A stretch of DNA of 64,000 bases from Rhizobium sp. CF080 (GCF_000282095.2 NZ_AKKC02000016.1:248001-312000), one strand, 5' to 3'; shown: positions 50,278-59,133, numbered from the stretch's first letter. The notes: generated by a model not told the origin, from the sequence alone. Numbers and translations: made by a program.

Positions 50278-50853
50278 ATGCAAGTCATTCTGCTTGAACG
50301 CGTGCCGAAGCTCGGCCAGATGGGCGAAACCGTCAAGGTCCGCGACGGCTTTGCCCGTAACTACCTCCTGCCGCTCGGCAAGGCTCTCCGCTCCAACGAA
50401 GCCAACAAGAAGCGCTTCGAATCCGAGCGCGCCACGCTCGAAGCTCGCAACCTCGAGCGCAAGGGCGAAGCCCTGAAGGTCGCCGAAGTTCTCGACGGCA
50501 AGTCCTTCATCGTCGTGCGCGCCGCCGGCGAAACCGGCCAGCTCTACGGCTCGGTCGCTGCCCGCGACATCGTCGAGACTCTCGCTGCCGAAGGCTTCAA
50601 CATCGGCCGCAACCAGGTCGACCTCAACACGCCGATCAAGGAAATCGGCCTGCACAAGGTCGTCCTGCACCTGCATGCGGAAGTCGAAGTTTCGGTTCAG
50701 CTGAACGTCGCCCGCTCGGCGGAAGAAGCTGAACGTCAGTCCCAGGGTGAAAGCCTCACCTCGGCCGACGCCATCTACGGCGTCGACGAAGATGCCCTGC
50801 GTCCGGAAGACTTCTTCGATCCGGAAGCCGACGGCGTCGGCGACGACGAATAA
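50278..50853 (+). CDS. rplI: 50S ribosomal protein L9
   Basis: 191 residues, longer than the 149 of E. coli because of an acidic C-terminal tail (LTSADAIYGVDEDALRPEDF and on). The N-terminal domain MQVILLERVPKLGQMGETVK, VRDGFARNYLLPLGKA and the long connecting helix are typical. The ribosome binding site AAAGGAAACC lies just upstream. A good terminator follows and closes the rpsF-rpsR-DUF2232-rplI unit. Confidence 0.98.
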   Translation: MQVILLERVPKLGQMGETVKVRDGFARNYLLPLGKALRSNEANKKRFESERATLEARNLERKGEALKVAEVLDGKSFIVVRAAGETGQLYGSVAARDIVETLAAEGFNIGRNQVDLNTPIKEIGLHKVVLHLHAEVEVSVQLNVARSAEEAERQSQGESLTSADAIYGVDEDALRPEDFFDPEADGVGDDE

Positions 50854-50879
50854 TCGTCGTCTTTCCAAGTTTCAAAAAG

Positions 50880-50911
50880 CGCCCGGGCTGACAAGGTCCG
50901 GGCGTTTTTTT
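50880..50911 (+). terminator. Rho-independent terminator after rplI
   Basis: CGCCCGG pairs with CCGGGCG around an 11-nt loop, and seven T residues follow directly. It lies 26 bp past the rplI stop. Confidence 0.92.
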
Positions 50912-51108
50912 GTCTTTTTGCAACGTGTAGGATGAAGGCCTCGCGCCACCGATTCGCCGATTGCCACAGTCAAACGGATTCGTGCCGTTTTCCGTAAATT
51001 CGTAAGCAGCCTGTGAATCACTGTGTGTAGCGAACTGAATCATTTCAGGACGCCTCGCAACCCGTTAGAACCGACGGCTTGGCAGCAGGACAGGACGGAC
51101 AAAAGACC

Positions 51109-52605
51109 ATGAACGACGCAGTACGCAAGCTTGCCAATATCCAGCCGGCAGAGCCGCATTACCGCGAAGCCCCGAACAATATCGAGGCCGAGCAGGCTCT
51201 GCTCGGCGCGATCCTGGTCAATAACGACGCCTATTACCGCGTCTCCGACTTCCTGAAGCCTGTCCATCTCTACGAGCCCCTGCACCGCAAGATCTTCGAG
51301 GTCACCGGCGACATCATCCGCATGGGCAAGACCGCCAACCCGGTGACAATCAAGACCTTCCTGCCCGCCGACGACAAGGTCGGCGACCTGACGGTGGCGC
51401 AATATCTCGCCCGCCTTGCCTCCGAAGCCGTGTCGATCATCAATGCCGAGGACTACGGCCGGGCGATCTACGACCTGGCGCTGCGCCGCGCGCTGATCAC
51501 CATCGGCGAGGACATGGTCAACATCGCCTTCGACGCGCCGCTCGACATGCCGCCGCAGACGCAGATCGAGGATACCGAGCGCCGGCTGTTCGAACTGGCC
51601 GAAAACGGCCGCTACGACGGCGGCTTCCAGTCGTTCAACGATGCGGTGGCGCTCGCCATCGACATGGCCGGGCAGGCCTTCGAGCGCGACGGCCACCTCT
51701 CCGGCATCTCGACCGGCATCATGTCGCTGGACGGCAAGATGGGCGGGTTGCAGCGCTCCGACTTGATCGTGCTTGCCGGGCGCCCCGGCATGGGCAAGAC
51801 CTCGCTCGCCACCAACATCGCCTACAACATAGCCGCGTCCTACGAACCGGAAGTCCAGCCGGACGGTTCGTTCAAGGCCAAGAACGGCGGCGTCGTCGGC
51901 TTCTATTCGCTCGAAATGTCGGCCGAACAGCTCGCCACCCGTATCATCTCCGAGCAGACGGAAGTCTCCTCGTCAAAAATCCGCCGCGGCGACATCACCG
52001 AGGCGGATTTCGAAAAGCTCGTCGCCTGCAGCCAGATGATGCAGAAGGTGCCTCTTTTCATCGACCAGACCGGCGGCATCTCGATCGCCCAGCTTTCCGC
52101 CCGCGCCCGCCGCCTGAAGCGCCAGCGCGGCCTCGATTGCCTGGTGGTCGACTATATCCAACTGATGACCGGTTCCGGAAAATCCGGCGAAAACCGCGTC
52201 CAGGAAATCACCCAGATCACCACCGGCCTGAAAGCGCTCGGCAAGGAATTGAACGTGCCGATCATCGCGCTGTCGCAGCTCTCGCGCCAGGTCGAAAGCC
52301 GCGACGACAAACGCCCGCAGCTCTCCGACCTTCGCGAATCGGGCTCGATCGAGCAGGACGCCGACGTGGTGCTATTCGTGTTCCGCGAGGAATATTACGT
52401 CAAGAACATGGAGCCCCGCGACATCGCCGACCCGAAATATCCGGAATGGGAGGCGCTGATGGACAAGGTCAAGGGCACGGCGGACGTGATCATCGCCAAG
52501 CAGCGCCACGGACCGACCGGCACCGTCAAGCTCGCCTTCCAGTCCGAATACACCCGCTTCGCCGATTTGGCCGACCCGAGCTTTACGCAGTACGAAGAGC
52601 ATTGA
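51109..52605 (+). CDS. dnaB: Replicative DNA helicase DnaB
   Basis: The ring helicase of the replication fork. It is 498 residues. The N-terminal primase-binding domain begins with PNNIEAEQALLGAILVNNDA. The RecA-like motor has Walker A GRPGMGKTS near residue 225, the Walker B LDCLVVDYIQLM, and the late DLRESGSIEQDADVV. ATG 51109 is preceded by AGGACGGAC. There is no intein. The order rplI-dnaB-alr-radA is conserved in Rhizobiales. Confidence 0.98.
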   Translation: MNDAVRKLANIQPAEPHYREAPNNIEAEQALLGAILVNNDAYYRVSDFLKPVHLYEPLHRKIFEVTGDIIRMGKTANPVTIKTFLPADDKVGDLTVAQYLARLASEAVSIINAEDYGRAIYDLALRRALITIGEDMVNIAFDAPLDMPPQTQIEDTERRLFELAENGRYDGGFQSFNDAVALAIDMAGQAFERDGHLSGISTGIMSLDGKMGGLQRSDLIVLAGRPGMGKTSLATNIAYNIAASYEPEVQPDGSFKAKNGGVVGFYSLEMSAEQLATRIISEQTEVSSSKIRRGDITEADFEKLVACSQMMQKVPLFIDQTGGISIAQLSARARRLKRQRGLDCLVVDYIQLMTGSGKSGENRVQEITQITTGLKALGKELNVPIIALSQLSRQVESRDDKRPQLSDLRESGSIEQDADVVLFVFREEYYVKNMEPRDIADPKYPEWEALMDKVKGTADVIIAKQRHGPTGTVKLAFQSEYTRFADLADPSFTQYEEH

Positions 52606-52963
52606 TCGGGGCGTTTACCCATCATCCCTAGCTCTCTCCCCGCATGAGGGAGGGCGATCGCATATGGGATGCGAGGCGGTGCGTGGAGCCCCTCCCCCTT
52701 GTGGGGGTCCGCAGGACGGGTTGAGACGAGTGGCTCAACCCAGGCAGGGTTGGGGAAGGGTCTTCGCTCCGCATCAAAACCCCTCCGGCCTGCCGGCCAC
52801 CCTCCCCACAAGGGGGAGGGTTGGGGGTGCCGTACCGCCCCACCTCCCATCTACGATAGCCTGCCGCTCGCAGGGAGAAGATGCCGGCAGGCCTGTGAGG
52901 GGCTTTCATCCGCAAGCAAAGGCGTTCATTCTCGTGTTCTCGCCGACACATGAGGCCGCGCCG
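52606..52963. other. Intergenic region after dnaB holding a palindromic mosaic
   Basis: 358 bp without a gene. Most of it (52640-52870) is palindromic repeat sequence described separately (52690-52820), with a further imperfect C-run/G-run hairpin near 52630-52655. Open frames here are shadows rich in Pro, Gly and Arg. No convincing promoter motif was recognised for the following regulator gene. Confidence 0.7.
52690..52820. repeat. Palindromic intergenic mosaic element
   Basis: CCCTCCCCCTTGTGGGG (52690-52706) is repeated in inverse at 52804-52820, a perfect 17-bp pair of arms. Inside lies a smaller hairpin, GGGTTGAG with CTCAACCC (52718-52741). Elements of this build are dispersed in rhizobial genomes. 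Function unknown; it may affect mRNA ends. Confidence 0.8.
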
Positions 52964-53326
52964 ATGACAACCGCAACAATCCGAATTCAGCGGGATGACG
53001 AAGCTGCGCTCCAAGGCGCCGCAGACGGCTTTCTCGCTGCCTGGAAAAACGGCAAAGCTCAGGAGCACGTCTTCAGCTTCTCCTCCCCCGAACAGCTTTT
53101 TACCGTCCTGACGCCGAAGCGCTGGACATTGATCGAGACGCTGCAGAGCCTTGGCCCCTCGACCTACCGCGCTTTGGCCACAGCCCTTTCCCGCGATGTG
53201 AAGCGGGTGCATGAGGATACGGCAGTCCTGATCGAATGGGGCCTTGTCGAGGTAAACGAAGACGGTCGGATCCACGTGCCCTACGAGGTCATCCATGCTG
53301 ATTTCGATCTGCGCAGCGTCGCCTGA
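52964..53326 (+). CDS. Winged-helix DNA-binding protein of the HVO_A0114 type
   Basis: A 120-residue putative regulator. The helical middle and winged-helix part read FTVLTPKRWTLIETLQSLGP, then STYRALATALSRDVKRVHED and AVLIEWGLVEVNEDG, the layout of MarR-like HVO_A0114 proteins. Such proteins often accompany a small toxin as antitoxin; here no partner gene is next to it, so it is an orphan or a free-standing regulator. The start is ATG 52964. A large palindromic element lies upstream and alr lies 113 bp downstream. Confidence 0.75.
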   Translation: MTTATIRIQRDDEAALQGAADGFLAAWKNGKAQEHVFSFSSPEQLFTVLTPKRWTLIETLQSLGPSTYRALATALSRDVKRVHEDTAVLIEWGLVEVNEDGRIHVPYEVIHADFDLRSVA

Positions 53327-53439
53327 CGGGTAGCGGCCCAAAAGATTGTGCAGCGCGAAGGATTTTCCCGGTGTGGTCTTTTTCCTGCCTTCGAAACCGG
53401 TAGGATCGCTGCAACCGTTCTCATGCCTCACGAGCCTAC

Positions 53440-54606
53440 ATGACCGATTTCGACAGCGAGCTTTCCTATCCCGACGACTTCGATATCGCGCCGGTCCGGC
53501 TGACGGTCGATCTCGGTGCGCTTGGCGACAACTGGCGGGAGATGGCGCGGCGTTCGGGCACTGCGCGGACGGCGGCCGTCGTCAAGGCCGATGCCTACGG
53601 GCTCGGGCTCGAGGATTGCGGCATCACGCTTTACGAGGCCGGCGCCCGGGATTTCTTCGTCGCCGTGGCGCGGGAAGGCGTGACGCTGCGTGCCTATGCG
53701 CCCGACGCGCGCATCTATGTTCTCTCCGGCATCTGGCCCGGCCAGGAGGCGATGTTCTTCGAACACGATCTGGTGCCGGTTCTGGCCTCGGAAGAACAGC
53801 TCGCCTTCTGGATGTCGGTGACATCGGAATATGGCGACCACCCCTGCGCGCTGCAGGTCGATACCGGCTTCAACCGGCTCGGCCTGCAGCTCGAGGATGC
53901 CATCGCCTTTGCCGACGACGTGTCGCGGCCGGCAAGCTTCTCGCCCGTCCTAGTGCTCTCGCATCTCCACAGCGGCGATACGCCCTCCTCGCCCCTCAAC
54001 CAGAAACAGCTTGCGGCTTTCCGGAGGGTGGCGGAGGCTTTCGAAGGCATCGAGACAAGCCTCTCGGCCTCCGCCGGGATCTTTCTGGGGCCGGACTACC
54101 ATTTCGATCTCACCCGTCCCGGCATCGCGCTTTACGGCGGCGAGGCGGTCGTCGGCGTGCCTAACCCGATGAAGCCGGTCGTCAAGGCGGAAGCCCGCAT
54201 CATCCAGATCCGCGACGGGAAAAAGGGCGAGACCGTGAGCTATGGCGGCACCTATCAGCTTTCCCGCGACAGCCGGCTGGCGATCGTGTCTGCCGGTTAT
54301 GCGGATGGCTACAAGCGCTCGCTCTCCGGTTCCGGCGTGCCGCTGCGCCAGACGGTCGCTGAGGGCGGCTTCGGCTTCGTCGCCGGCCGCAAGGTGCCGG
54401 TCATCGGCCGCATCACCATGGACCTGACGATCTTCGACGTCACCGACATCCCGGCATCCGACATCAACGCCGGCGACTATGTCGAGCTGTTCGGCCCGAA
54501 CGTCGCCCTCGACGACGTCGCCCGCGCCGCCGGCACGATCGGCTACGAGCTGCTCACCAGCCTCGGCCTGCGCTACGAGCGGCGGTATATCTATCCCGAC
54601 GAGTGA
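53440..54606 (+). CDS. alr: Alanine racemase
   Basis: PLP enzyme that makes D-alanine for peptidoglycan. It is 388 residues. The PLP lysine is Lys49 in AVVKADAYGLG. The second catalytic base is the tyrosine of AIVSAGYADGYKRS near residue 287. PVIGRITMDLTIFDVTD is the conserved domain-interface segment. The place between dnaB and radA suggests this is the housekeeping biosynthetic copy. A toxin-antitoxin pair follows. Confidence 0.96.
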   Translation: MTDFDSELSYPDDFDIAPVRLTVDLGALGDNWREMARRSGTARTAAVVKADAYGLGLEDCGITLYEAGARDFFVAVAREGVTLRAYAPDARIYVLSGIWPGQEAMFFEHDLVPVLASEEQLAFWMSVTSEYGDHPCALQVDTGFNRLGLQLEDAIAFADDVSRPASFSPVLVLSHLHSGDTPSSPLNQKQLAAFRRVAEAFEGIETSLSASAGIFLGPDYHFDLTRPGIALYGGEAVVGVPNPMKPVVKAEARIIQIRDGKKGETVSYGGTYQLSRDSRLAIVSAGYADGYKRSLSGSGVPLRQTVAEGGFGFVAGRKVPVIGRITMDLTIFDVTDIPASDINAGDYVELFGPNVALDDVARAAGTIGYELLTSLGLRYERRYIYPDE

Positions 54607-54623
54607 CTGGCATCCGCTTGCCT

Positions 54624-54652
54624 CTTGGAAGCGGAAATTCCTCGTGCTATAT
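54624..54652 (+). promoter_or_regulatory. Promoter of the parDE-like module
   Basis: CTTGGA, 17 bp, then CTATAT. The -10 hexamer is identical to the rhizobial consensus and the spacing is exact. AAGGAG follows ahead of the antitoxin start at 54673. A promoter here would also read on into radA. Confidence 0.8.
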
Positions 54653-54672
54653 GAGAACAAAAGGAGATCGAA

Positions 54673-54930
54673 ATGACCGAGATCCATCTCAGCGAGAAAC
54701 AGCAGGCGTTCATCGACGCCCAAGTCGAGGCCGGAGTCTACAAGGATGCCAACGAAGTCATCGCCGCCGGATTGCAACGGCTTGGGAGCGAAACAGAACT
54801 GCTGCAGCAAATGATTGCCGAGGCGGACGCTCAGTTCGAACGGGGGGAGTATCTGACCTTTACCACTGCCGATGCTCTGGCTGATTCCGTCATCGAGCGG
54901 GGGATGCGGCTATTAAACAGAAAGAGCTGA
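54673..54930 (+). CDS. parD: ParD-like type II antitoxin
   Basis: An 85-residue ribbon-helix-helix antitoxin. The N-terminal TEIHLSEKQQAFIDAQVEAG, YKDANEVIAAGLQRL is the DNA-binding and dimer part of ParD. The acidic tail (LLQQMIAEADAQFERGEY) should hold the toxin. A clear AAGGAG site and a consensus promoter are upstream. The TGA stop overlaps the putative CTG start of the toxin gene. The module lies between alr and radA. Confidence 0.9.
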   Translation: MTEIHLSEKQQAFIDAQVEAGVYKDANEVIAAGLQRLGSETELLQQMIAEADAQFERGEYLTFTTADALADSVIERGMRLLNRKS

Positions 54931-55223
54931 TCTACTCTCCTCTCGCCGATCAGGATCTCCTCAATATCTTCCTTTATATCGCCGGCCACGATCCGGTCGC
55001 GGCGTCCCACTTTGTCCGCGACCTTGTGCGAAAGATGGAGTGGATCGCGTTGAGCGGCTTTCCGGGCGTTCCCCGTGACGAACTGTCACCGGGATTGAAG
55101 GCTCTCCCCTACCGCCGAAGATGCATCTACTTCCGTATGGACGAGAAGAGGGTGCGCATTCTCCGCGTCCTGCACGGCCACCAGAACGTCTCCCCCGACG
55201 ATTTCACGACAAGCGAAACCTGA
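54927..55223 (+). CDS. parE: ParE-like toxin lacking a standard start codon
   Basis: About 98 residues of RelE/ParE-superfamily sequence. It reads LIYSPLADQDLLNIFLYIAG, VAASHFVRDLVRKMEWIALS, then FPGVPRDELSPGLKALPYRR and RILRVLHGHQNV, the conserved C-terminal strand. The frame is open from 54885 to 55223, but holds no ATG, GTG or TTG before GTG 55026, which would cut off the first third. Candidate starts are CTG 54927, overlapping the ParD stop as CTGA, or ATT 54912. Either the gene uses a rare start codon or its start has been lost. It ends 8 bp before radA. Confidence 0.78.
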   Translation: MIYSPLADQDLLNIFLYIAGHDPVAASHFVRDLVRKMEWIALSGFPGVPRDELSPGLKALPYRRRCIYFRMDEKRVRILRVLHGHQNVSPDDFTTSET

Positions 55224-55231
55224 AATTCCCC

Positions 55232-56635
55232 ATGGCAAAATCCAAGACCCAATTCGTGTGCCAGAACTGCGGCACGGTGCATAACCGCTGGGCCGGCAAG
55301 TGTGACGGCTGCGGCGAGTGGAACACCATTATCGAAGACGACCAGATGGGCGGCATCGGTGGAGGCCCCGGCAAGGTGCCGAAGAAGGGCCGTGCCGTGG
55401 CGCTCACCACCCTCTCCGGCGAGACGGAGGAGGCGCCGCGCATCTTCACCGGCATTTCCGAGCTCGACCGGGCGACCGGCGGCGGTTTCGTGCGCGGTTC
55501 CGCGGTGCTGGTCGGCGGCGATCCGGGCATCGGGAAGTCGACGCTTCTGATGCAGGCGGCGGCCGCCCTTTCCCGCCGCGGCCACCGGATCATCTATGTC
55601 TCGGGCGAAGAGGCGGTGGCACAGGTGCGACTGCGCGCCCAGCGGCTGGGTGCCGCCGATACCGAGGTGCTGCTCGCCGCCGAGACCAATGTCGAGGACA
55701 TTCTCGCCACGATCGGCGAGGGCAAGCGCCCCGACCTCGTCATCATCGATTCGATCCAGACGCTGTGGAGCGATACGGCCGATTCGGCGCCCGGCACCGT
55801 CACCCAGGTGCGCACCGGCGTGCAGGCGATGATCCGGTTTGCGAAGCAGACCGGGGCGGCCATGGTCCTCGTCGGCCACGTCACCAAGGAAGGCCAGATC
55901 GCCGGCCCGCGCGTCGTCGAGCACATGGTCGATGCGGTCCTCTATTTCGAGGGCGACCGCGGCCACCATTACCGCATCCTGCGCACCGTCAAGAACCGAT
56001 TCGGGCCGACCGACGAGATCGGCGTCTTCGAAATGTCCGACAAGGGGTTGCGCGAAGTCACCAATCCGTCCGAACTTTTCCTCGGCGAGCGCAACTCGAA
56101 ATCGCCCGGCGCCGCCGTCTTCGCCGGCATGGAGGGCACGCGGCCGGTTCTCGTCGAAGTCCAGGCGCTGGTGGCGCCGACCTCGCTCGGCACGCCGCGC
56201 CGTGCCGTGGTCGGCTGGGATTCGTCGCGCCTGTCGATGATTCTCGCGGTGCTGGAGGCCCATTGCGGCGTCAAGCTCGGGCAGCACGATGTCTATCTCA
56301 ACGTCGCGGGCGGCTACCGGATCACCGAGCCGGCGGCTGACCTTGCGGTCGCTTCCGCACTCGTATCATCGCTCGCCGGCCTTGCCCTGCCGGCCGATTG
56401 CGTCTATTTCGGCGAAATCAGCCTCTCGGGCGCGGTGCGGCCGGTTTCGCAGACCGCCCAACGCCTTAAGGAAGCTGAGAAACTTGGCTTTGCAGGCGCG
56501 ATGCTGCCGGCCACGTCCACTGAGGTGCCGAAGGGTGCGAACGGACGCTGGGTGACGATCGAGGACCTGCCGGACCTGGTGTCACGCATCGCCGGTTCCG
56601 CTTCCAAGCTGAGGCAAACGCCGGAAGATGATTGA
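55232..56635 (+). CDS. radA: DNA repair protein RadA
   Basis: RecA-related branch-migration helicase acting in recombination repair. It is 467 residues. The C4 zinc finger is Cys10, 13, 24 and 27 (CQNCGTVHNRWAGKCDGCGEW spans it). Walker A is GGDPGIGKST near residues 94-103. The RadA-specific KNRFG motif lies at 253-257. A Lon-like C-terminal domain closes the protein. The start is ATG 55232; longer frames upstream belong to the toxin gene's region. Confidence 0.97.
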   Translation: MAKSKTQFVCQNCGTVHNRWAGKCDGCGEWNTIIEDDQMGGIGGGPGKVPKKGRAVALTTLSGETEEAPRIFTGISELDRATGGGFVRGSAVLVGGDPGIGKSTLLMQAAAALSRRGHRIIYVSGEEAVAQVRLRAQRLGAADTEVLLAAETNVEDILATIGEGKRPDLVIIDSIQTLWSDTADSAPGTVTQVRTGVQAMIRFAKQTGAAMVLVGHVTKEGQIAGPRVVEHMVDAVLYFEGDRGHHYRILRTVKNRFGPTDEIGVFEMSDKGLREVTNPSELFLGERNSKSPGAAVFAGMEGTRPVLVEVQALVAPTSLGTPRRAVVGWDSSRLSMILAVLEAHCGVKLGQHDVYLNVAGGYRITEPAADLAVASALVSSLAGLALPADCVYFGEISLSGAVRPVSQTAQRLKEAEKLGFAGAMLPATSTEVPKGANGRWVTIEDLPDLVSRIAGSASKLRQTPEDD

Positions 56636-56738
56636 TCTTCCGTTAACAAGCCCGCTGATGTATGACGGCTGCGGTAAGGCGGGGCGCCGGGCTAAAGCCG
56701 GCAAGTCTTGAAGTCGGCAAGTCTGGAGTAGATCATAT

Positions 56739-57326
56739 ATGCCCATCACGATTTTCGACGGTATTGTCATCGGTGTGACGCTGTTTTCCGCCGTGCTCGC
56801 CATGGTTCGCGGTTTTTCGCGAGAGGTGCTGTCGATCGCAAGCTGGGCGGGCTCGGTTGCCGCGGCCTATTACCTCTATCCGCTGGTCCTGCCCTATGTG
56901 AAGCCGCACCTGAGTGACGAGCGCATCGCGATCGCCGCATCCGCCGGCGCCATCTTCATCATCGCGCTGATCATCATCTCGTTCATCACCACGCGGATCG
57001 CCGATTTCATCATCGACAGCCGCATCGGCGCGCTCGACCGCACGCTCGGCTTCCTGTTCGGCGCCGCCCGCGGCATCCTGCTTCTGGTCGTGGCTGTCGC
57101 ATTCTGGAACTGGCTGGTGGCCGCCAACGCCCAGCCGACCTGGGTGACGCAGGCGAAATCGAAGCCGTTCCTCGACACGCTGGTCGCGCGCCTCGAAGCC
57201 GTGCTGCCGGCCGATATCGAGCCGCAGATCCGCGCCCGCATCCTCGGCCGCGAGGCAGCGCCAACCGATGGCGCTCCGGCTCAGGATCAGCCCGCGGCAG
57301 ACGACGCGCCTGCGACAAATAATTGA
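56739..57326 (+). CDS. CvpA family membrane protein
   Basis: A 195-residue inner-membrane protein with four helices (FDGIVIGVTLFSAVLAMVRG, SIASWAGSVAAAYYLYPLVL and two more) followed by a cytoplasmic tail ending in APATNN. CvpA is needed for colicin V production in E. coli and often lies beside purF, as here with a 155-bp gap. Its general role in the envelope is unclear. TTGCGC and GCGCAA (57335-57356 region) can form a small hairpin after the stop. Confidence 0.93.
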   Translation: MPITIFDGIVIGVTLFSAVLAMVRGFSREVLSIASWAGSVAAAYYLYPLVLPYVKPHLSDERIAIAASAGAIFIIALIIISFITTRIADFIIDSRIGALDRTLGFLFGAARGILLLVVAVAFWNWLVAANAQPTWVTQAKSKPFLDTLVARLEAVLPADIEPQIRARILGREAAPTDGAPAQDQPAADDAPATNN

Positions 57327-57481
57327 CGTGATCTTGCGCTTGATGCAGCGCAAAACGTCACCATTTGTGGTAACATTCGCATCCAAGTGAAAAACAGGCT
57401 GGTTTCCGGGGAGATCCTCCCCCGGCCGGCCTTTCCATTTTTCCGACAGGGACAGGTTGTCCAAAGGGATAAGGGGCCAAG

Positions 57482-58984
57482 ATGAATCAGCCGGTTTCCG
57501 AGACATTTGCCGCAGACAGCGTCAATGAATGGGATGGCGATACGCTGCATGAGGAATGCGGCGTATTCGGCATTCTCGGCCATCCCGAGGCTGCGACGCT
57601 GACGGCGCTCGGGCTGCACGCCTTGCAGCATCGTGGTCAGGAAGCGGCCGGCATCGTCTCCTTCGACGGGTTGCGCTTCCATTCGGAACGCCGCATGGGC
57701 CTCGTCGGCGACCATTACACCGATCCGGTCACGCTGGCCCGCCTGCCCGGCAATATCGCCATCGGCCATAACCGCTACTCGACCACCGGCGAAGTGGCGC
57801 TGCGCAACGTCCAGCCGCTGTTTGCCGAACTCGAAGTCGGCGGCATCGCGGTTGCCCATAACGGCAATTTCACCAACGGCCTGACGCTGCGCCGGCAGTT
57901 GATCGCCGGCGGCGCCATCTGTCAGTCGACCTCCGATACCGAAGTCGTCCTGCATCTCATCGCCCGCTCCCGTTATTCGTCGACGGCCGACCGGTTCATC
58001 GACGCGATCCGGCAGATGGAAGGCGGCTATTCGATGCTCGCCGTAACCCGCACCAAGCTGATCGCCGCGCGCGACCCCACCGGCATCCGCCCGCTGGTCA
58101 TGGGCGAACTCGACGGCAAGCCGATCTTCGCGTCGGAAACCTGCGCGCTCGACATCATCGGCGCCAAATTCGTCCGCGACGTGGAGAATGGCGAAGTCAT
58201 CATTTGCGAGATTCAGCCGGACGGTTCGATCTCGATCGACGCCCGCAAGGCCGGCAACGGCCAGCCGGAGCGGCTGTGCCTGTTCGAATACGTCTATTTC
58301 GCCCGTCCCGATTCCGTCGTCGGCGGCCGCAGCGTTTATGTCGCCCGCAAGAACATGGGCATCAATCTCGCCAAGGAAGCCCCGATCGACGCCGATGTCG
58401 TCGTGCCGGTGCCGGATGGCGGCACGCCGGCTGCCCTGGGTTACGCCCAGGAAAGCGGCATTCCGTTCGAATACGGCATCATCCGCAACCATTATGTCGG
58501 CCGCACCTTCATCGAGCCGACCCAGCAGATCCGCGCCTTCGGCGTCAAGCTCAAGCATTCCGCCAACCGGGCGATGATCGAGGGCAAGCGCGTCGTGCTG
58601 GTCGACGATTCGGTGGTGCGCGGCACCACCTCGCTGAAGATCGTGCGGATGATCCGCGATGCCGGCGCCAAGGAAGTGCATCTGCGCGTCGCCAGCCCGA
58701 TGATCTATTATCCGGACTTCTACGGCATCGACACGCCGGATCGCGACAAGCTGCTCGCCAACCAATACGACAGCCTGGAAGCCATGTGCCAGTATATCGG
58801 CGCCGACTCGCTCGCATTCCTGTCGATCAACGGCCTCTATCGCGCCGTCGGCGGCGAAGACCGCAACAACGCCCGCCCGCAATTCACTGACCATTACTTC
58901 ACCGGCGACTACCCCACCCGCCTGCTCGACAAAGACGGCGAGACGATGGGGCGCAAGGTTTCGGTTCTGGCCAGCAACGGCTGA
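57482..58984 (+). CDS. purF: Amidophosphoribosyltransferase
   Basis: First step of purine synthesis: PRPP and glutamine to phosphoribosylamine. It is 500 residues. The N-terminal nucleophile is Cys26 in HEECGVFGILGHPEA after a propeptide of 25 residues that must be removed. The glutaminase domain continues with LGLHALQHRGQEAAGI. The phosphoribosyltransferase PRPP loop is VVLVDDSVVRGTTS. It pairs with cvpA as in many proteobacteria. The 155-bp leader is GC-rich and can fold, but no known purine riboswitch pattern was recognised. Confidence 0.98.
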   Translation: MNQPVSETFAADSVNEWDGDTLHEECGVFGILGHPEAATLTALGLHALQHRGQEAAGIVSFDGLRFHSERRMGLVGDHYTDPVTLARLPGNIAIGHNRYSTTGEVALRNVQPLFAELEVGGIAVAHNGNFTNGLTLRRQLIAGGAICQSTSDTEVVLHLIARSRYSSTADRFIDAIRQMEGGYSMLAVTRTKLIAARDPTGIRPLVMGELDGKPIFASETCALDIIGAKFVRDVENGEVIICEIQPDGSISIDARKAGNGQPERLCLFEYVYFARPDSVVGGRSVYVARKNMGINLAKEAPIDADVVVPVPDGGTPAALGYAQESGIPFEYGIIRNHYVGRTFIEPTQQIRAFGVKLKHSANRAMIEGKRVVLVDDSVVRGTTSLKIVRMIRDAGAKEVHLRVASPMIYYPDFYGIDTPDRDKLLANQYDSLEAMCQYIGADSLAFLSINGLYRAVGGEDRNNARPQFTDHYFTGDYPTRLLDKDGETMGRKVSVLASNG

Positions 58985-59014
58985 GGGCTTGTGAAAGCAC
59001 GGCCTCATACTCTG

Positions 59015-59133
59015 CCCTCATTCCTGTCCTTGTGACAGGAATCCAGCCACGGCGCGTCTGCGCCGTGAAAAGACTCTCCCGCGCGCAAGGACTTGCGCGC
59101 ACTGGATCCCTGTGACAAGCACAGGGATGAGGG
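59015..59133. repeat. Four-hairpin palindromic intergenic element
   Basis: The 119-bp element has outer arms 59015-59046 and 59102-59133 that pair at 28 of 32 positions. Each arm is itself a perfect 9-bp hairpin (ATTCCTGTC/GACAGGAAT and ATCCCTGTG/CACAGGGAT); the bases that differ between the arms change in pairs, so pairing is kept. Between them are two more: CACGGCGC/GCGCCGTG and GCGCGCAAG/CTTGCGCGC. It lies between purF and the SDR gene. Dispersed copies in rhizobial genomes are expected. Confidence 0.88.

Noticed and set aside
53346..54164. 272-codon plus-strand frame overlapping alr in another frame
   Set aside because: Arg/Gly-rich shadow; alr has intact PLP and catalytic motifs.
57327..57481. 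Possible purine riboswitch in the purF leader
   Set aside because: The leader folds into GC-rich stems, but no conserved purine, guanidine or PRPP aptamer pattern could be recognised.
57287..59008. 573-codon minus-strand frame opposite purF
   Set aside because: Composition is His/Arg/Asp-rich noise; purF on the plus strand has all catalytic motifs.
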